From an uncultured Erysipelotrichaceae bacterium (GTDB taxonomy: Bacteria; Bacillota_I; Bacilli_A; RFN20; CAG-826), in the NCBI GenBank assembly GCA_900315885.1, contig ONAT01000013.1, positions 1-33,071 of the forward strand: a DNA stretch of 33,071 nucleotides. Direction: 5' to 3'. The position numbers and the translations under genes are program-made. Below are positions 1-7,300 of this stretch, piece by piece (positions within the stretch are counted from its first letter, which is position 1; every line of letters begins with the position of its first letter). Under the pieces are notes generated by a model. It did not search any database. It was not told the origin of the DNA and saw nothing but the letters and a program-made list of their open reading frames with translations.

Positions 1-2
1 TG

Positions 3-92
3 TCTCTTATGGCTATAGAAGTTTTAAAAGATTTAGAGCTAGAATCATGCTTATTTTATCTTATAAAAAAAAAGAGTGATGTATACCACTAG
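3..92 (+). other. C-terminal tail of an ORF entering from the left edge
   Basis: An open frame runs in from the window edge and stops at TAG (90-92). The last codons read S-L-M-A-I-E-V-L-K-D-L-E-L-E-S and end K-K-S-D-V-Y-H. No family is recognisable from 30 residues. It is followed by the repeat cluster at 101-170, so it could be the end of a transposase gene just inside an insertion-sequence terminus, but this is a guess. It may equally be non-coding. Confidence 0.25.
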
Positions 93-100
93 GATACACA

Positions 101-170
101 ACTCTAGATGTCATAGTTTTAGGGTTTTTTATTGATCATTCCACTCTATTCCACCCTAAATGTCATAGAG
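101..170. repeat. Direct plus inverted repeat cluster, possible mobile-element end
   Basis: ATGTCATAG occurs twice in direct orientation (108-116 and 160-168), and TTTTAGGGT (117-125) is mirrored by ACCCTAAA (153-160). Read outward, both sides carry CTCTA, ATGTCATAG or its complement, and TTTAGGGT, like two variants of one terminal sequence. It lies just past the stop of the incoming ORF. The rest of 171-252 holds only a short hairpin (CCTTTGTC/GACAAGG near 180-200) and nothing coding. Confidence 0.35.
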
Positions 171-252
171 CCATTATTTCCTTTGTCTACTTGACAAGGT
201 ATGCATTATTAACTTAAAGAGGTCTTTTGTTTTTAATTGAGATAATTAGTTT

Positions 253-849
253 TTATATTAGTTTATTAGTTTTTAAATAATCAATTAGTTTTTCACTTGC
301 TTTTGCGCGATGTGATATTTTATTTTTTTCTTCTTCGCCAAGTTCGGCATATGTTTTTGTAAATCCATCAGGAATAAATATTGGATCGTATCCAAATCCA
401 CTTGTGCCAGTGAAAATGTCAGAAATATGACCAGGTACAATTCCTTCAAAGAATATTGGCTTTTCTTTATGTTTAGCTAGTGTAATTACACAATGGAATT
501 GTGCATCACGTTTTTTGTCTTTTAACATATCAAAAATAGCTTGGCATTTTTCTTGATAAGTATGACCTTTCATAAAGCGTGAGGAGTGAATTCCTGGGAA
601 ATTATCTAACGCTAATATCTCTAATCCAGAGTCATCTGCGATAACATATTCATCAGTTAAATTAGTTACTGCATTGGCTTTGATTAAAGAATTTTCTTGA
701 AAGGTATTGCCGTTTTCAATTGGGTCAACATCAATATTCATCTCACTTAAAGATTTGATAATAACATTTTTATAAGGTTCAAATATTTCTTTATATTCAC
801 GCAATTTGTTTTTGTTATTACTACTTATTACTATCACTAGATTTTTCAT
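253..849 (-). CDS. rdgB: XTP/dITP diphosphatase (Ham1/RdgB family)
   Basis: This cytosolic house-cleaning enzyme hydrolyses non-canonical purine triphosphates (dITP, ITP, XTP) to monophosphates plus pyrophosphate, keeping them out of DNA and RNA. The 198-residue length is normal for the family. Visible motifs are the N-terminal substrate-binding S-x-N-x-x-K-x-x-E segment (residues 9-19), the metal-binding A-D-D-S-G-L (about 71-76), S-x-R-F near 90, the glycine-rich G-F-G-Y-D-P-I-F, and the C-terminal S-H-R-A-K-A. The start is the ATG at 849 with AAAGGAAA about nine bases upstream. It overlaps the end of the XRE-membrane gene by 29 bases, so the two are probably co-transcribed and translationally coupled. 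No clear terminator follows. Confidence 0.95.
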   Translation of the reverse strand: MKNLVIVISSNNKNKLREYKEIFEPYKNVIIKSLSEMNIDVDPIENGNTFQENSLIKANAVTNLTDEYVIADDSGLEILALDNFPGIHSSRFMKGHTYQEKCQAIFDMLKDKKRDAQFHCVITLAKHKEKPIFFEGIVPGHISDIFTGTSGFGYDPIFIPDGFTKTYAELGEEEKNKISHRAKASEKLIDYLKTNKLI

Positions 850-1678
850 TATTTTTATTTTCCTTTGCTTTTAACTCTTTATTAAATTTAATTGAGAAAA
901 TAGGTAACAATATTATCGCAATAATTGAGCCTAAGATGAGCATTAAAAGAGATAATGCTATACAAAGGGTAAATGAGAATATTGTGTAAATAAGTTTTAT
1001 AATTACAGCAAGAAACTTATTATCAAGTTTGATGCCAAATATAACCTTTGGCCATTTAGTATTTAATAATAAAGTATCTTGAATTAATTTTATAAACCAA
1101 CCGCCACGTTTAATAAAGAGAAGTTCAATGATAGAAAAAGCACCAACACCAAGAACTATTAAGCCGATTCCTAGCCAAGTAGCCACATCTTTAGAAATGA
1201 AAGTATCGCTAGTTAATAAGATGATACCTAAAGCAACAAAGAGAACGCCAATAATTCCTCCGATGATAAATCCCATCGCACGATTATCACGCATTTTTTT
1301 TACTTCTTGGTTTGCTTCATCATCTTTTTCTTTGTCTTCTTTAATATCTGTCTTTTCTTGTTTTTTTTCTTCAGCTTTAACTTCTATAATTTCGTTTTCT
1401 TTAGTGTCATCACTAGGAGTATTAGTTTCTTCAGTTTTTTCTTCTTTTTTCTCATCTAAAGAAACATCGTCTTTTGGTTCCTTGTCTGGTGTAGTTAATT
1501 CACTTAAATCAACTTCAAAAATCGAACAAATTTGATTTAAAATTGCAATGCTAGGTTCAGTTTCTCCACTCTCGTAACTTTCTAATTTCCCAAGATCTAT
1601 ACCTAATTTTGTTGCTAAATCTTCTTTACTCATTCCTTTACTTTCTCTTAAGTTAGTAAGCTTATCTTTTATCAACAT
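821..1678 (-). CDS. XRE-family HTH protein with acidic/lysine linker and C-terminal membrane domain
   Basis: The 285-residue protein has three parts. Residues 1-61 form a Cro/CI-type helix-turn-helix (S-K-E-D-L-A-T-K-L-G-I, then L-E-S-Y-E-S-G-E-T-E-P-S). Residues 64-130 are a low-complexity linker made almost wholly of K, E, D, T and S. The remainder carries about four hydrophobic segments (134-156, 166-189 and two within 223-265). It is therefore likely a membrane-tethered DNA-binding protein, both HTH and basic tail cytoplasmic. The ligand or signal is unknown. The RBS is AAGGGGTG just upstream of ATG 1678. The promoter at 1704-1731 carries a short palindrome that could be an autoregulatory site. 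It is the first gene of a unit with rdgB, whose start lies inside its last codons. Regulatory target: not visible. Confidence 0.85.
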   Translation of the reverse strand: MLIKDKLTNLRESKGMSKEDLATKLGIDLGKLESYESGETEPSIAILNQICSIFEVDLSELTTPDKEPKDDVSLDEKKEEKTEETNTPSDDTKENEIIEVKAEEKKQEKTDIKEDKEKDDEANQEVKKMRDNRAMGFIIGGIIGVLFVALGIILLTSDTFISKDVATWLGIGLIVLGVGAFSIIELLFIKRGGWFIKLIQDTLLLNTKWPKVIFGIKLDNKFLAVIIKLIYTIFSFTLCIALSLLMLILGSIIAIILLPIFSIKFNKELKAKENKNNEKSSDSNK

Positions 1679-1703
1679 AACAACACCCCTTTTTCACATT
1701 TTT

Positions 1704-1731
1704 ATTATATCAATTTTTCAAATAGTTGAAA
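1704..1731 (-). promoter_or_regulatory. Promoter of the XRE gene with palindrome over the -35
   Basis: Read on the minus strand, TATAAT (1709-1704) is a consensus -10; 16 bases upstream is TTTCAA (1731-1726). The -35 is one arm of a perfect TTTCAA-4-TTGAAA palindrome (1716-1731). This is the natural place for an operator of the adjacent XRE protein, which is inference. Confidence 0.55.
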
Positions 1732-1900
1732 CAAAAATATACATATTTGTTAGATGATAGCATAGTCATAAACATACTATTTTTATATAATTTTAGATGC
1801 TAATAAAAGGTTGTATTACTAGTATAAATGCTTAACAGTGTTTACTTAGTTAGTAGTCTTCATTTTTCTTTGTAAGTTCTAAAAATAATTGGAGATGTAT

Positions 1901-1948
1901 TTTATCAACTGATTTTTACATAATTGATAAAATTAAATAAAAATCAGT
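1901..1948. repeat. Two mutually exclusive inverted repeats in a 357-base gene-free stretch
   Basis: ACTGATTTTTA (1908-1918) pairs perfectly with TAAAAATCAGT (1938-1948). TTTATCAA (1901-1908) pairs with TTGATAAA (1924-1931). The second lower arm lies in the loop of the first pair, so the two stems interlock. No U-tract follows on either strand as in a simple terminator. Apart from the XRE promoter and the tRNA terminator I see nothing else in 1679-2035, and no ORF. Confidence 0.5.
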
Positions 1949-1997
1949 GTCTCATTATGACAAAAAAACAAATATAATGATTAGTGGGACAAGAAGC

Positions 1998-2023
1998 AAA
2001 AAAAAGCCCGATTTCATCGAACT
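1998..2023 (-). terminator. Intrinsic terminator of the tRNA pair
   Basis: On the minus strand AGTTCGAT, loop GAA, ATCGGGCT forms an eight-pair stem (with G-U pairs) followed by seven T. It sits 13 bases downstream of tRNA-Gly. Confidence 0.85.
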
Positions 2024-2035
2024 TTTTATACATAA

Positions 2036-2109
2036 TGGAGCAGGTGACGGGAATCGAACCCGCATAATCAGCTTGGAAGGCTGATGTTCTACCACTGAAC
2101 TACACCTGC
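2036..2109 (-). tRNA. tRNA-Gly (anticodon TCC)
   Basis: A 74-base cloverleaf with acceptor stem GCAGGTG/CACCTGC, D-arm with GTAGTTCAGTGGTAGAAC, anticodon loop CTTCCAA (anticodon TCC), T-arm GCGGGTTCGATTCCCGT, discriminator T and encoded CCA. Second of a pair with tRNA-Asp, seven bases apart, so both come from one transcript. Confidence 0.97.
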
Positions 2110-2116
2110 AATTTAC

Positions 2117-2193
2117 TGGCGGACCAGACGGGAATCGAACCCGCGGTCTCTTCCGTGACAGGGAAGCATGTTAGGCCGCTACACCACTGGTCC
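2117..2193 (-). tRNA. tRNA-Asp (anticodon GTC)
   Basis: A 77-base cloverleaf with acceptor stem GGACCAG/CTGGTCC, D-arm GTGTAGCGGCCTAACA, anticodon loop CTGTCAC (anticodon GTC), T-arm GCGGGTTCGATTCCCGT, discriminator G and encoded CCA. First gene of the tRNA transcript. Confidence 0.97.
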
Positions 2194-2215
2194 ATGCAAC
2201 TTTGCTTACTTGTAA

Positions 2216-2243
2216 ATCTTATCACATTGCCAATAAAAATCAA
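2216..2243 (-). promoter_or_regulatory. Candidate promoter of the tRNA pair
   Basis: On the minus strand TTGATT (2243-2238), 16-base spacer, TAAGAT (2221-2216), placed about 22 bases before the tRNA-Asp 5' end. No coding sequence intervenes. Confidence 0.5.
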
Positions 2244-2263
2244 GATATTTATGAAAAAAATAA

Positions 2264-2578
2264 CTAAAAGTTCTTATCAATAAGTCGTTTTAAACTGTTT
2301 TGTGGTATATAGCCAACTTGTGTAGCTTTTAATTCACCATTTTTGATAAACAATAGAGTTGGGATAGAAAAGACATTATACATTTGAGCAATGTCACTCA
2401 AACTATCGACATCGATTTTACCTATTTTTAATTTTCCTTCGTATTCTTGATCTATATCTTCAAGAACAGGTGTCAACATGCGACATGGTCCACACCATGT
2501 GGCAAAAAAATCAATAATAACAAGGCCATCTTTAATAAAGTCTTTAAATTCTTCAGCAGTGTTAATGTGTGTAATCAT
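2264..2578 (-). CDS. trxA: Thioredoxin
   Basis: A 104-residue single-domain thioredoxin, the general cytosolic dithiol reductant. The active site is F-F-A-T-W-C-G-P-C-R-M (cysteines near 29 and 32), with the cis-proline segment S-I-P-T-L-L-F near 72 and the usual closing G-E. There is no signal peptide. The RBS GAAGGAGAT lies upstream of ATG 2578. It follows the TraX-like gene by 20 bases in the same direction and is probably the last gene of a trx-traX-CPBP unit. No thioredoxin reductase gene is in the window. The stop lies about 70 bases before tRNA-Asp, with only a weak AT hairpin between. Confidence 0.93.
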   Translation of the reverse strand: MITHINTAEEFKDFIKDGLVIIDFFATWCGPCRMLTPVLEDIDQEYEGKLKIGKIDVDSLSDIAQMYNVFSIPTLLFIKNGELKATQVGYIPQNSLKRLIDKNF

Positions 2579-2598
2579 AATAATAATAATCTCCTTCT

Positions 2599-3435
2599 TT
2601 AATATATTAGCATAAATATTAAAAATAGTATTGCGATATGCACTGGATAAAATAAGTAGTTGAAAATTCTATATCCATCACTATCATACCCACGTTTGCC
2701 GTTATACATGAAAATAATAAATATTGCTAACATACTATAATCTTGTAAAGTCATAGCGATTCGTATGTTAAATGATGGTATTAATGTTGTTACAAGATAA
2801 TACAAAACGTTAACAATTATAAGAGCAACGCAATAACCAATATTAATATTTCTTTGATAGTCTGGCGTTTCTTGATAATTAGAATATGGTTCTAAAGCCT
2901 CAAAGGCAATATCTTTTGATTTTTTGTCCGCTAAAAGATGAGCCACGGATAGAAGTGCAAATAACACAAGGCCATAAGAAGCATAGTCGGGATTTAAGTA
3001 ATTTGGTACAACAACAAAGTGTGGAACAAATGATAAACCAACTAAAAGAATAGCAAAAAGCGTGTAAATTCCTTTACGTTTAATAAAATATGCAACTACT
3101 GCACCAAGGAACAAAGTTAAAAACAAATTGCTTGGTATGGCAATATGAAATTCAAAACTTTCAAGAATTAAATATACTAAGCCTAGTCCAATTGCACATC
3201 CACCAAGACGAAAAAGATAATACGAAATGTGTCTAGTGCGATAAACACCCTCCACAATCATTGTAGCAAAAAGTGGAAAAGATAAACGTCCAATTATTCT
3301 TAAAATGACATAGGCTAGTGATGTTGTTTCAATAAAGCCAAACATTGCCATGAATAAGGCAATGTGATCAATTACCATAGTAATTGTCGCAATTAATCTA
3401 ATCCAAAATTGATTTAAACATAATTGTTTTTTCAT
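2599..3435 (-). CDS. TraX-family polytopic membrane protein
   Basis: The 278-residue protein has about eight to nine hydrophobic helices and opens with the family hallmark: a short polar start, then I-R-L-I-A-T-I-T-M-V-I-D-H-I-A-L-F (residues 12-28). Next come a R-x-x-G-R-L-S-F-P-L-F-A segment and V-E-G-V-Y-R-T-R-H. TraX was named for F-pilin N-acetylation on the F plasmid; most Firmicutes members are chromosomal and without a pilus, and are thought to be acyltransferase-like, with substrate unknown. No pilin or conjugation gene is nearby. It starts at ATG 3435, five bases after the CPBP gene ends, and lacks a strong RBS of its own, so coupling is likely. Confidence 0.85.
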   Translation of the reverse strand: MKKQLCLNQFWIRLIATITMVIDHIALFMAMFGFIETTSLAYVILRIIGRLSFPLFATMIVEGVYRTRHISYYLFRLGGCAIGLGLVYLILESFEFHIAIPSNLFLTLFLGAVVAYFIKRKGIYTLFAILLVGLSFVPHFVVVPNYLNPDYASYGLVLFALLSVAHLLADKKSKDIAFEALEPYSNYQETPDYQRNINIGYCVALIIVNVLYYLVTTLIPSFNIRIAMTLQDYSMLAIFIIFMYNGKRGYDSDGYRIFNYLFYPVHIAILFLIFMLIY

Positions 3436-3440
3436 AAAAA

Positions 3441-4190
3441 CTATCCATTATATTGTGCTAACTGTACGATTGTAACAATTAGATTGTTAGTTAAATGAGC
3501 AGCAGTAGATGCCGCTAAGGATTGTTCGTGATCGTAAACGAAGCATAACCAGGCACCAGCAAACATATATGAAGGTAAATTTAATAATTCGCTTCCCATA
3601 TTGGTGCTGTTGAAATTGAAGTGTATTAATCCAAAGATTACTGCTGTAGCAATGTAAGCCAGTGGGCGATTAAATTGTTTAATACCACCAAAAATGCCTA
3701 GTCTATAACCAACTTCTTCGGTAAATGGAGCAAATAATACACTTGTAACAGTCATTAAAACTGGTAAGGATTTGAATGATTCACGAATTGCGGCTTCATT
3801 ATCACTTATGGTCAAATCAATATTAAGTAAAATAGCAATATAATTACAAATTGCACCAATAAACATAGTGCCAACTAATAAAACAATGCCATACATAACG
3901 CCAAATAATATTTTAGTAATCTTTTTATATTGCATTATGACATCTCTAAATCCGCCAAACCATAAGTAAATAAACACTGAAATAGCGGTAAATCCATAAC
4001 CAACAAAACTTATGATTGTGTTTTGGCAAGCTTCGCTCATCTCAGCAATTGAAGGTATTTTTAATAAAATTACACCGAAAAAGATATAAAAGAATAATAA
4101 ACCAGCATAACTAATTAAATAGCAGATTAAATGACTTAAAAAGCTATGCTCTTTTTGATTTTCTATATTTGATTGATTTGTGTTTTCCAT
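3441..4190 (-). CDS. CPBP-family intramembrane glutamic endopeptidase
   Basis: A 249-residue, multi-spanning protein of the CAAX-protease/bacteriocin-processing (CPBP, Abi) family. All catalytic motifs are present: E-E-V-G-Y-R (E158, E159, R163), F-G-L-I-H-F (H190) and H-L-T-N-N (H232, N235). Bacterial members process peptides or confer self-immunity to bacteriocins; no bacteriocin or lipid-anchored substrate is visible here. The N-terminal 15 residues are polar. The RBS AGTGAGGTG precedes ATG 4190. It leads a leftward unit with TraX and thioredoxin and is transcribed divergently from the giant repeat-protein gene, sharing a 146-base intergenic region. Confidence 0.92.
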   Translation of the reverse strand: MENTNQSNIENQKEHSFLSHLICYLISYAGLLFFYIFFGVILLKIPSIAEMSEACQNTIISFVGYGFTAISVFIYLWFGGFRDVIMQYKKITKILFGVMYGIVLLVGTMFIGAICNYIAILLNIDLTISDNEAAIRESFKSLPVLMTVTSVLFAPFTEEVGYRLGIFGGIKQFNRPLAYIATAVIFGLIHFNFNSTNMGSELLNLPSYMFAGAWLCFVYDHEQSLAASTAAHLTNNLIVTIVQLAQYNG

Positions 4191-4304
4191 AATTGCACCT
4201 CACTGACAATAATATATTAATCATTAATTTATTTAAAAGCAATCGAAAGAGTTTTTTTAAAATTGTATTTTTTGATTTTTAACACATATATTTATAAATA
4301 TATA

Positions 4305-4329
4305 TGTTATAATATGTTCAAGTGAGGTG
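4305..4329 (+). promoter_or_regulatory. Extended -10 promoter and RBS of the giant gene
   Basis: TGTTATAAT (-10 TATAAT at 4308-4313, extended TGn) lies downstream of a long AT palindrome (ACATATATTTATA mirrored, 4284-4307). Transcription would begin near 4320 and the RBS AGTGAGGTG is at 4321-4329, so the leader is very short. This RBS contains the GTG that would otherwise look like the start codon; ATG 4337 is the real start. Confidence 0.6.
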
Positions 4330-4336
4330 TTTTTTA

Positions 4337-7300
4337 ATGTTAGATTTTTCAAATTTATTAATTTCACTGATTGATGTCACACCTGATTTAGTAAAAAGTA
4401 TTTTTAACTATATCTTTATTGGCATTATTGTTTTAATCGCAATTGGCGGATTAATTGCGATTACTCGAGGAGTTTGGAATGAAACTTTTAGACTTATTTT
4501 TATTGGAGGATTAGTAATTTTATCTTATATATTTGCAGGGCAAATTGGCGATAAGATTGCTACAATCAACATATCATCTTATTTTCCAAATCCGATACAA
4601 ATAACGGACACGTCGAACGTCAGGGTAACAACTATTAGCGAAACTCTTCAAAATATTATAATTGCTATGGGAAATGCGCAAGGAGAAGGCGTAGGAAATT
4701 CTATTGCTAATCCAGATACAATTGCTCTTGTCAATGAATTAGCAATGATGATAATTCGCCTCATTACTTTCTTTATATTAGCAATTTTAATTATTACTGT
4801 CGGAAATTTACTAGCAACACTCTTATATCACTTGTTATTTAAGCACCTTATTTCACATAAAATTCGCAAAGTATTCAAATTGCGTTTGGTCGCATTATTA
4901 GAAGGAATAGTAAGAACGTCACTTGTTATGTCAATGCTTATTGTTCCGTTTAGTTCACTCTTAAATAGTGTTTCAAAAGCTATTAAAAATGGCAACACAT
5001 ATGAAAATAAAGAGATGTTAGATAAGAGTACATATGATAGCATTATGAATTTTATTAGTGCGTATGATGAATCTTATTTGGCTAAACTGTTTTCTTGGAC
5101 TGCTGATGAAAATGGTAATACTTTAGATATGAAACTCGCTAATGTCATTACTAGTAGTGGTGATAGTCAACTAAAATTTACCGATGAGTTGACAAATATT
5201 TTGACTACTAGTTGGTCTTTCTTTGCTAGTGGCGCAGTTTCTTTTGGCGAAGAAGGCTCAGTAGTTCTAGACTTATCAGTTCTTTTTGATAGTGCGTTTG
5301 TTAGCATGATTATCTCTCAACTTACTTCATCATCTGTCGTTATGCAACTTCTTCCAGTTGCGGCTGAAGTAGCGATTAACTCAAAAGAAATTCAAACATT
5401 CATGGATACGAATAAAGTTAATTTAGAAAATGTAGATTGGGAACACGACTTGAATGCAGTGTCTTCGCTTTATTCTGATTTATATGAAACAGGTATTATT
5501 AACGATGATACACTTACGAATCCTGAGCAAATGCTTGATTACTTGCTTGATGCCGATATGAATAATAGTCAATCAAGATACGAAGCAATTGTTGATGTAA
5601 TGACTCAATTAGATAACATACAATTATTAAACGAACTATTACCTGCAACCATTTGGTCTTTAGCAAATAAACAAGATGCAGAAGGTAATTATTCAGAATT
5701 ACACAATTTTGTTCCAGAGACATTTGAAGAATTTAAGACTATTAAGTGGGGAGATGAACTTGCGACAGTTTATGATTCTACTTATAGAATTAATAAAGTC
5801 ACAAATAATGGATTGCTAAAATATATTAAAAATACTAATAATAAAGATCAAACTGAACAAAAACGTTTGACAAATACAAAATTTGAAGAAACAGAAGCTA
5901 ATAAAACAGCAGTAGAGGAATTAGTTTCTTCTATTACTGATAATGTTAATGACATAATACCTATTTTAGTAGGTGAACGTAATGAAGATGGAACATTCAA
6001 AAACATCGATGAAGAAACGGGTATGATTAAGGTTATTGATGGTGTGCGTGTCAGATGTTTATTTGATAGCTCATTAATTTGTTATGGATTCTCCTCACTT
6101 TCAAGTACGATTGTATCTGCTTTGTTGGATCAATTTGAAACTTCACTCAATTGTGAAATTCAAAGAGATGATATTGTAGAAGCAGTAGATTCTTTAAAAA
6201 CAAGAAAAGCTTTCAAGACTGAATATGCAGCAATGCTTGATATTGTCGGCGGTGTTGCAGGAAATGAAAGCACCAAAGGGTTATTAAAAGGCGAACAAAT
6301 TGAAGAATACACAGATGAAATGTGTCAATCTTTAAAAGAATCCGTGGCAAATGTCGATAATTCAAAGATTTTAAGTGCAACAATTCCAGAATTATTGAAA
6401 GCCAAATTAAATGATGAAAGCACTAAAGAATCATTGGGTAAAATCGGAATTGATGTCGCAACGATTAATTATGATGTTGATAGTCTTGGGTTAGAACTTG
6501 GCAAATTCCTTGATATGCTTGCGCCTGCTACTCGTGTAATTAAAGCATTTAGTGAAGAAGATGGCAAAACAAAGACACTTGAAGAGAAAATTGAAGCCAC
6601 TAATTCAAGTGATATAAAGACAATGCTTAAAGCAATTGAAAGTTCGGATATTATTAATCACAAAGTCGAGGGTGAAAAACAAAACTTTGAACGCGTATTT
6701 GATTATGTGTTTGAAATTATGGGATACTCGGGTAAGATTACAGATTCACCAAATCTTACTAATGTTGTATGGACAAGTGAAATAGATACACTAGGAGATT
6801 TCTTTGATACACTTAAAACCACAAAAATTACTAAGGTTTTATCAACCGATGAAAGTGGTAATACTCCGGATTATCTTGATCCTAATGTCCTAGCACCAGA
6901 ATCAGTGTCTGAAGTGTTTGCGTCAATCAATGATTCCAAGACATTAAAAGAAGGTTTTGGCTCGATACTTGATAATAAGTTGTTGCCTCAACTTTCATCA
7001 ACAGTCACAGTCGAAGGATTATCCTTCACAAATATTGCTGATTGGAAAGAAGAAGGAAGAAATTTTGCCAATATGCTTGAAAGTATGCAAAACTTGAAAA
7101 AATCTGGTAAAGATTTAAATAATCTTGACTTCCTCAATAGCGACGCTATAGATGAAAATGGTGATTTATTAACTCAAAACTTAGCCAAGGCACTTGCAAA
7201 ATCTCAATTATTTGAAAGTAAATATGATTTCGGAACATTCCTTTTAGATAAATTAGGCTCTACATCAACATCTATTGATTTCCATGATTTAGATGATACA

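Noticed and set aside
1-10. TGTCTCTTAT matches part of the Nextera mosaic end
   Set aside because: Only ten bases match, the orientation is wrong for adapter residue at a left end, and the frame continues as plausible coding sequence.
1128-1535. 135-codon plus-strand ORF inside the XRE-membrane gene
   Set aside because: It is antisense to a well-supported gene; its S/F-rich content mirrors the K/E-rich linker of the real protein and it has no RBS.
4322-4336. GTG start for the giant gene
   Set aside because: The GTG is part of the Shine-Dalgarno AGTGAGGTG; ATG 4337 is correctly spaced. The same reasoning removed the upstream starts at 11636, 14633, 18571, 22062, 22863 and 29830; the upstream starts at 23273 (inside an operator) and 31691 (inside a terminator) were dropped for those other reasons.
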